This document shows positions 32,473 to 34,799 of a DNA stretch of 34,799 nt, in pieces. Position 1 is the stretch's first letter, and each line of letters opens with the position of its first letter. Source of the stretch: Lachnospiraceae bacterium (GTDB lineage Bacteria; Bacillota; Clostridia; Lachnospirales; Lachnospiraceae). The stretch covers positions 1 to 34,799 of the forward strand of contig JAQYOA010000244.1 of the NCBI GenBank assembly GCA_028727605.1, in the 5' to 3' direction. The notes under the pieces were generated by a model that was not told the origin of the DNA, did not search any database, and saw only the letters and a program-made list of their open reading frames with translations. Position numbers and translations under genes: made by a program.

Positions 32473-33948
32473 TTATCGAAGTGTAAGGCGAAATACCACA
32501 GGCTTATCCGAAGCTACATTTTTGGTAGTAATGTGAAGTCCCTGCTCGTCCCGTACCCATTTTGGAGTTTCATCAAAACCGAGTACATCCACACGGTCAA
32601 TGATTCCGCAAAAGAGCGGAAGATGAGAAGCATCTGCCTTTGCAAAAGAGCGGATGGTAATCCGTCCGTTTTCCGGATAGGAAAGACATGCGGCATAAAT
32701 ATGGGAGCCTTTGACTGTGAAGCGGAAATCCTCTGATGTGAAGACTTTATCAGTTTTATCAGTAAACTGCCCCTGTGCTACTTTTGTTGGTCCTTCACTG
32801 CTGTATCTCCATGGACGGGTACCGTAGATGGCCTCTCCGTTTGCGTCCATCCATTCTCCGATTTCAAGAAGTACTTTCGTATCCTCCGGAGAAATCGTTC
32901 CGTCCGCCTTTGGACCGACGTTTAAAAGGAGATTGCCGTTTTTGCTGACAATATCCACCAGATCGCAGAGAATGCTTTTGGCTGATTTGAATTGATTATT
33001 TTCGGTATAGCACCAGGAATTTTTCGCAATCGCCGTGTCCGTCTGCCAGGGGAAAGGCTGACATTCGGAAAATTGTCCGCGCTCAATGTCTACCAGTGCG
33101 GTTCCGAACATAAAAGCATCGTGCTTATAGGCAATGACAACTTCCTCTCCCCAGGAAACTGCACGGTTGTAATAGTAAGCAGCTATTTTTTTCAGATACG
33201 GTTTTGCACTGGAATGCTGGATCCACCAGTCGAAATACAGTTCTTTGATATGGTAGCGGTCGATCAGTTCGCAGGTACGGATCATCCAGTCTTCCAGAAA
33301 TTCCCGGGAGGGAGTTGGCTCACTAAACAGATCATGGTGATCCGGCTCAGGCATAGCCGGCCAGTAGAAGTCACCCCATTGTTCCTGATCGGTAATGTCG
33401 CTGTCAAATTCGCGTCCGTGTCCCATAAAGAACCAGTGTTCAATTCTGTGCGTGGAGGCGCCGTTGATCAGGCCCTGGCGATGGCATTCTTCAGTTAATT
33501 CGCCGAGGATATCTCTCTTTGGACCCATTTCCCAGGCATTCCAGCAAGAGAGATCACTTCGGTACATCTGAAAACCGTCATGATGTTCAGCGACGGGGAC
33601 AACGTATTTTGCACCGGCTTTTGAAAACAGAGTGATCCATGCAGCGGGGTCAAATTGTTCCGCGCGGAACATCGGGATAAAATCCTTGTATCCGAAGTCT
33701 TTCTGGTTGCCGTAGGTTTTTTGATGATGACTGAAGACGGGACTGTCCTGGATGTACATGTTGCGGGAGTACCATTCATTTCCAAAAGCAGGGACGCTGT
33801 AAATTCCCCAGTGGATAAAAATACCGAATTTGGCGTCCCGAAACCATCGGGGAGTTTCATGCCGGGACAGGGAATCCCAGTCATCTTTGTAGGGACCGTT
33901 TTCAATTACCTGATCAATCTGATCGAGATAACGTTGTTTGTCATACAT
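32473..33948 (-). CDS. Alpha-L-fucosidase, glycoside hydrolase family 29
   Basis: This 491-residue GH29 enzyme removes alpha-L-fucose from glycans or oligosaccharides. Conserved segments are ETPRWFRDAKFGIFIHWGIYSVPAFGNEWYSR (30-62), the EHHDGF motif at 121-126, WNAWEMGPKRDILGEL, KELYFDWW with the probable nucleophile D240, and NGNLLLNVGPKADGTI. A C-terminal beta domain follows. There is no signal peptide, so it acts inside the cell on imported fucosylated sugars. AAAGGAG precedes the ATG. It is divergent from an AraC-type regulator with a palindrome between, which suggests local control. No fucose-pathway genes (fucI, fucK) are seen in the window. Confidence 0.93.
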   Translation of the reverse strand: MYDKQRYLDQIDQVIENGPYKDDWDSLSRHETPRWFRDAKFGIFIHWGIYSVPAFGNEWYSRNMYIQDSPVFSHHQKTYGNQKDFGYKDFIPMFRAEQFDPAAWITLFSKAGAKYVVPVAEHHDGFQMYRSDLSCWNAWEMGPKRDILGELTEECHRQGLINGASTHRIEHWFFMGHGREFDSDITDQEQWGDFYWPAMPEPDHHDLFSEPTPSREFLEDWMIRTCELIDRYHIKELYFDWWIQHSSAKPYLKKIAAYYYNRAVSWGEEVVIAYKHDAFMFGTALVDIERGQFSECQPFPWQTDTAIAKNSWCYTENNQFKSAKSILCDLVDIVSKNGNLLLNVGPKADGTISPEDTKVLLEIGEWMDANGEAIYGTRPWRYSSEGPTKVAQGQFTDKTDKVFTSEDFRFTVKGSHIYAACLSYPENGRITIRSFAKADASHLPLFCGIIDRVDVLGFDETPKWVRDEQGLHITTKNVASDKPVVFRLTLR

Positions 33949-34032
33949 AATGAGAAGCTCCTTTCCTTTTGCGTTTTCAATTCTTATGCTTTCATTTTAG
34001 ATGGGGCGGCGAAAAATAAAAACTGGAAAAAA

Positions 34033-34057
34033 CGACATAATTTGATATTCTATGTCG
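34033..34057. promoter_or_regulatory. Palindrome between fucosidase and AraC-type regulator
   Basis: CGACATA-N11-TATGTCG is a perfect 7-bp inverted repeat centred at 34045, about 85 bp upstream of the fucosidase start and 70 bp upstream of the regulator start. It is flanked by AAAA and TTTT. It is a likely operator for the adjacent regulator; clear promoters are not visible on either side. Confidence 0.55.
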
Positions 34058-34125
34058 CTTTTTATGGTAATTTATGATACGCTGAAAGAAGAGTAGACGG
34101 AAACGATCATACAGAGGATAAAAAA

Positions 34126-34799
34126 ATGGCAGATGTGAATTATGAGATGAAATTGGGAGAAACGCTGTTTACTTTGGTTACCGTGGGAAGAGGAACGGTG
34201 GGAAGTATTCCGCTGCACAGTCACAGCGGCGGTAGTTTCGAACTGCATTATATTGTTCAGGGAAGCGGAAGAATCCGTATCGGAAATCCGGAACAGATAA
34301 GGGAAATGAGCGTTTATCCAGGCATGTTTTTTCTGACTGGCCCAGGGGTAGAACATGAGCAGGTTTCATCCAGGTCGGATCCTATGGAAGAAATTGGAAT
34401 TTACTATACAGCCCCAATCGATATGGTAAAAAGTGCAGCTGATGTACTTGACGGAAAAAAGGAAAAGAAACCGGGAATGGAAAACTGGATGCTGGCTTTG
34501 CTGGGACGAAGAGTCTGGGTTGGAGAAATACCGTCGGAAGTTTCCGAACTGTTGATTCGACTGTGGAGAGAGGTAAACGAGAAAAAATCAGGATTTCAGA
34601 CAATGATTCCATTGCTGGCCGGGGAGCTTTTGATTACACTTGGAAGAATGTATGAGACAACGTCCGGTGACAGTCATCATGTCTATATTCCCCAGTCGCA
34701 GGAATTGAAATATCTGTTGCTGGAACGTGCGTTTCTGGAAGATCCGGTACATCTGACGATCCGGCGGCTCTCCGAAATTCTGGGATTGAGCGTGCGCCA
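34126..34799 (+). CDS. AraC-family transcriptional regulator (partial, runs off the window)
   Basis: The frame is open from the ATG at 34126 to the window end (224 codons, no stop); it is missing from the ORF track because it is incomplete. The N-terminus has a cupin-like sugar-sensing domain (IPLHSHSGGSFELHYIVQGSGRI, YPGMFFLTGPGVEHEQ). The end enters the first AraC HTH (KYLLLERAFLEDPVHLTIRRLSEILGLSVR). GAGGA lies just before the ATG. It is divergent from the fucosidase and shares the intergenic palindrome, so control of fucosidase by a fucose-related signal is the natural guess. The C-terminal half of the DNA-binding domain lies outside. Confidence 0.88.
   Translation, partial: MADVNYEMKLGETLFTLVTVGRGTVGSIPLHSHSGGSFELHYIVQGSGRIRIGNPEQIREMSVYPGMFFLTGPGVEHEQVSSRSDPMEEIGIYYTAPIDMVKSAADVLDGKKEKKPGMENWMLALLGRRVWVGEIPSEVSELLIRLWREVNEKKSGFQTMIPLLAGELLITLGRMYETTSGDSHHVYIPQSQELKYLLLERAFLEDPVHLTIRRLSEILGLSVR

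Overview
The window looks like a chromosomal segment of a Gram-positive gut-type Clostridia, most likely a member of the Lachnospiraceae. The evidence is a mid-GC genome with strong AGGAGG-type ribosome sites, several TTG/GTG starts, consensus -35/-10 promoters with 17-bp spacing, a tmRNA tag (ADDNYELAYAA) resembling clostridial tags, a MarR regulator followed by two half-size ABC exporters, a DUF5662 protein and an SLH-domain surface protein. The family assignment is inference; no rRNA is present. No gene-free stretch exceeds 300 bases. I see no phage, IS element, CRISPR array or tRNA-flanked island.

Layout. 1-750 (minus): tmRNA and a tRNA-Leu(AAG), each with its own promoter and terminator. 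889-4900: a GH38-like DUF5054 protein followed closely by an OmpR-type response regulator and a sensor kinase. 4925-6374: a precorrin-2 dehydrogenase overlapping hemB, closed by a terminator. 6653-8644: a PHP-domain phosphoesterase and a membrane-anchored metallophosphoesterase. 8720-9834: a divergent pair, a small orphan protein (minus) and a cyclase-family hydrolase (plus). 10095-12836: a MoxR AAA+ ATPase and a VWA protein, a NorQ/NorD-like chaperone pair without an obvious client. 12847-17149: marR plus a heterodimeric ABC exporter, with a striking GAACAGTT repeat array between promoter and marR. 17184-18491: M18 aminopeptidase. 18569-20301 (minus): AEC transporter with its XRE regulator, and a Cys-rich DUF1292 protein.

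20538-24031 carries ilvE (with a leader hairpin), an Orn/Lys/Arg decarboxylase and exonuclease III. 24249-27876 is a tight three-gene operon: a GlgX/isoamylase-like protein that has lost its catalytic nucleophile and acid/base, a DUF5662 protein and a class I aminotransferase. 28031-30339 holds a FGGY sugar kinase and L-ribulose-5-phosphate 4-epimerase (pentose use). 30429-32390 encodes a secreted transglutaminase-like / leucine-rich / triple-SLH surface protein. 32473-34799 has a cytoplasmic GH29 alpha-L-fucosidase divergent from a partial AraC-type regulator, with a palindrome between them.

The most notable item is the apparently catalytically dead GlgX homologue retained at full length at the head of an operon. 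Next are the 15-bp-phased operator-like array in the marR leader and the orphan MoxR-VWA pair. Most other genes are ordinary housekeeping or carbohydrate-use genes.
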